Source of the DNA: Camarhynchus parvulus
Lineage: Eukaryota; Chordata; Aves; Passeriformes; Thraupidae
Direction: 5' to 3'
DNA length: 64,000 nucleotides
Assembly: GCF_901933205.1 (NCBI RefSeq)
Contig: NC_044601.1
Span: forward strand, 30,604,352-30,668,351
Within the stretch, counting starts at the first letter, position 1. Each line of letters starts with the position of its first letter. A program made the position numbers and the translations under genes. Shown here one piece after another: positions 63,537 to 64,000 of this stretch. The notes under the pieces are model-generated. The model made no database searches and was not told where the DNA came from. It saw only the letters and a program-made list of their open reading frames with translations.

Positions 63537-64000
63537 CTGGAAAACACAAGAGGCAACAAGAAGTTATAATATGGTGTCAGATGATCCTCAAGCAGCATTC
63601 AGCTCCAGAATGCACAAGGTAAAGAAAAAAAAGGTGTTCAAAGAAGGAAGCTTAAACTTTGCTCCAGTGGGCAGGGGCTTCAATCAGATATCAGTTTGCA
63701 GAAGTTTCTTTTCAGGAAAAAAAACCAAAAAATGATGGTGCCTACTAGCAAAACTGAAGAAAAAAGCCTGCTCCTGAAAGCAGCCAGTTGTTCAATCTCT
63801 CATTTTCCTCTGGAAATAACTGATCAGTGGCAACAGGCGAAATCATCCAGATGGCTCTGTTTCTGGAAGATGTCAGTGTGAGTATTCACTCCTTATGCTT
63901 CTAGGCAGCTAAATTTTGTGAAGATGTGTCTCTGTTCATATCACTTGAATTGCTGGTAAGTACATCCAATAGTGTCACTTGCCGCTTCAGGGAAATCTTC
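63537..64000 (-). other. NRG1: NRG1 intron between the Ig exons and the spacer exon (incomplete)
   Basis: This is the 3' end of the intron preceding the spacer exon. It contains the acceptor with its pyrimidine-rich tract just above 63537 and otherwise unremarkable sequence. No part of the Ig-like domain is recognisable, so the Ig exons lie above position 64000. Confidence 0.8.

Noticed and set aside
63541..64000. Search for the last Ig-domain exon upstream of the spacer exon
   Set aside because: No Ig-like cysteine or tryptophan context with a phase-1 donor was seen on the minus strand.

Overview
This is a non-coding-rich window from a vertebrate nuclear genome, most likely a bird. The AT-leaning sequence holds very little coding DNA, exons end at GT/AG splice sites, there is a clear CR1 LINE 3' end (the dominant repeat of bird and reptile genomes), and the one coding exon of substance closely resembles what I recall of the avian form of its gene. 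I cannot name the species.

The window lies inside one large gene on the minus strand, NRG1 (neuregulin 1). Two coding exons can be supported. At 63486-63536 is the 51-nt Ser/Thr-rich spacer exon that joins the Ig-like domain to the EGF-like domain in Ig-type neuregulins (types I and II). At 33210-33837 is the first coding exon of type III (CRD) neuregulin, also called SMDF: 209 codons with the conserved cysteine-rich hydrophobic core, ending in a perfect GTAAGT donor. Spacer exon upstream and type III exon downstream is the known NRG1 order. Both exons end in phase 1, so either can splice to the shared EGF exon. I did not find that EGF exon; it presumably lies beyond position 1.

Layout in transcription order (high to low coordinates): 64000-63537 intron after the Ig exons; 63536-63486 spacer exon; 63485 to about 34900 a 29-kb intron with a perfect 27-bp hairpin (61923-61986), a second hairpin (53607-53651), a minisatellite (55019-55100), a G-run tract (51612-51638) and a CpG island (about 37040-37700); 34850-33838 the likely type III promoter and 5' leader; 33837-33210 the CRD exon; 33209-1 an intron of more than 33 kb with a CR1 fragment (8505-8590), a CCCTT microsatellite (4549-4647) and a GC-rich edge (1-330).

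The window therefore holds the isoform switch of NRG1. Upstream promoters give Ig-containing ligands that use the spacer exon, while an internal promoter near 34.6-34.8 kb, or possibly the CpG island at 37 kb, gives the membrane-tethered type III ligand. I saw no other protein-coding gene, tRNA, rRNA or CRISPR array. The many open frames of 60-300 codons lack domain, homology or splice support and look like chance frames. I found no novel biological system; the points most worth a second look are the hairpins, the CpG island and the organisation of the type III leader.
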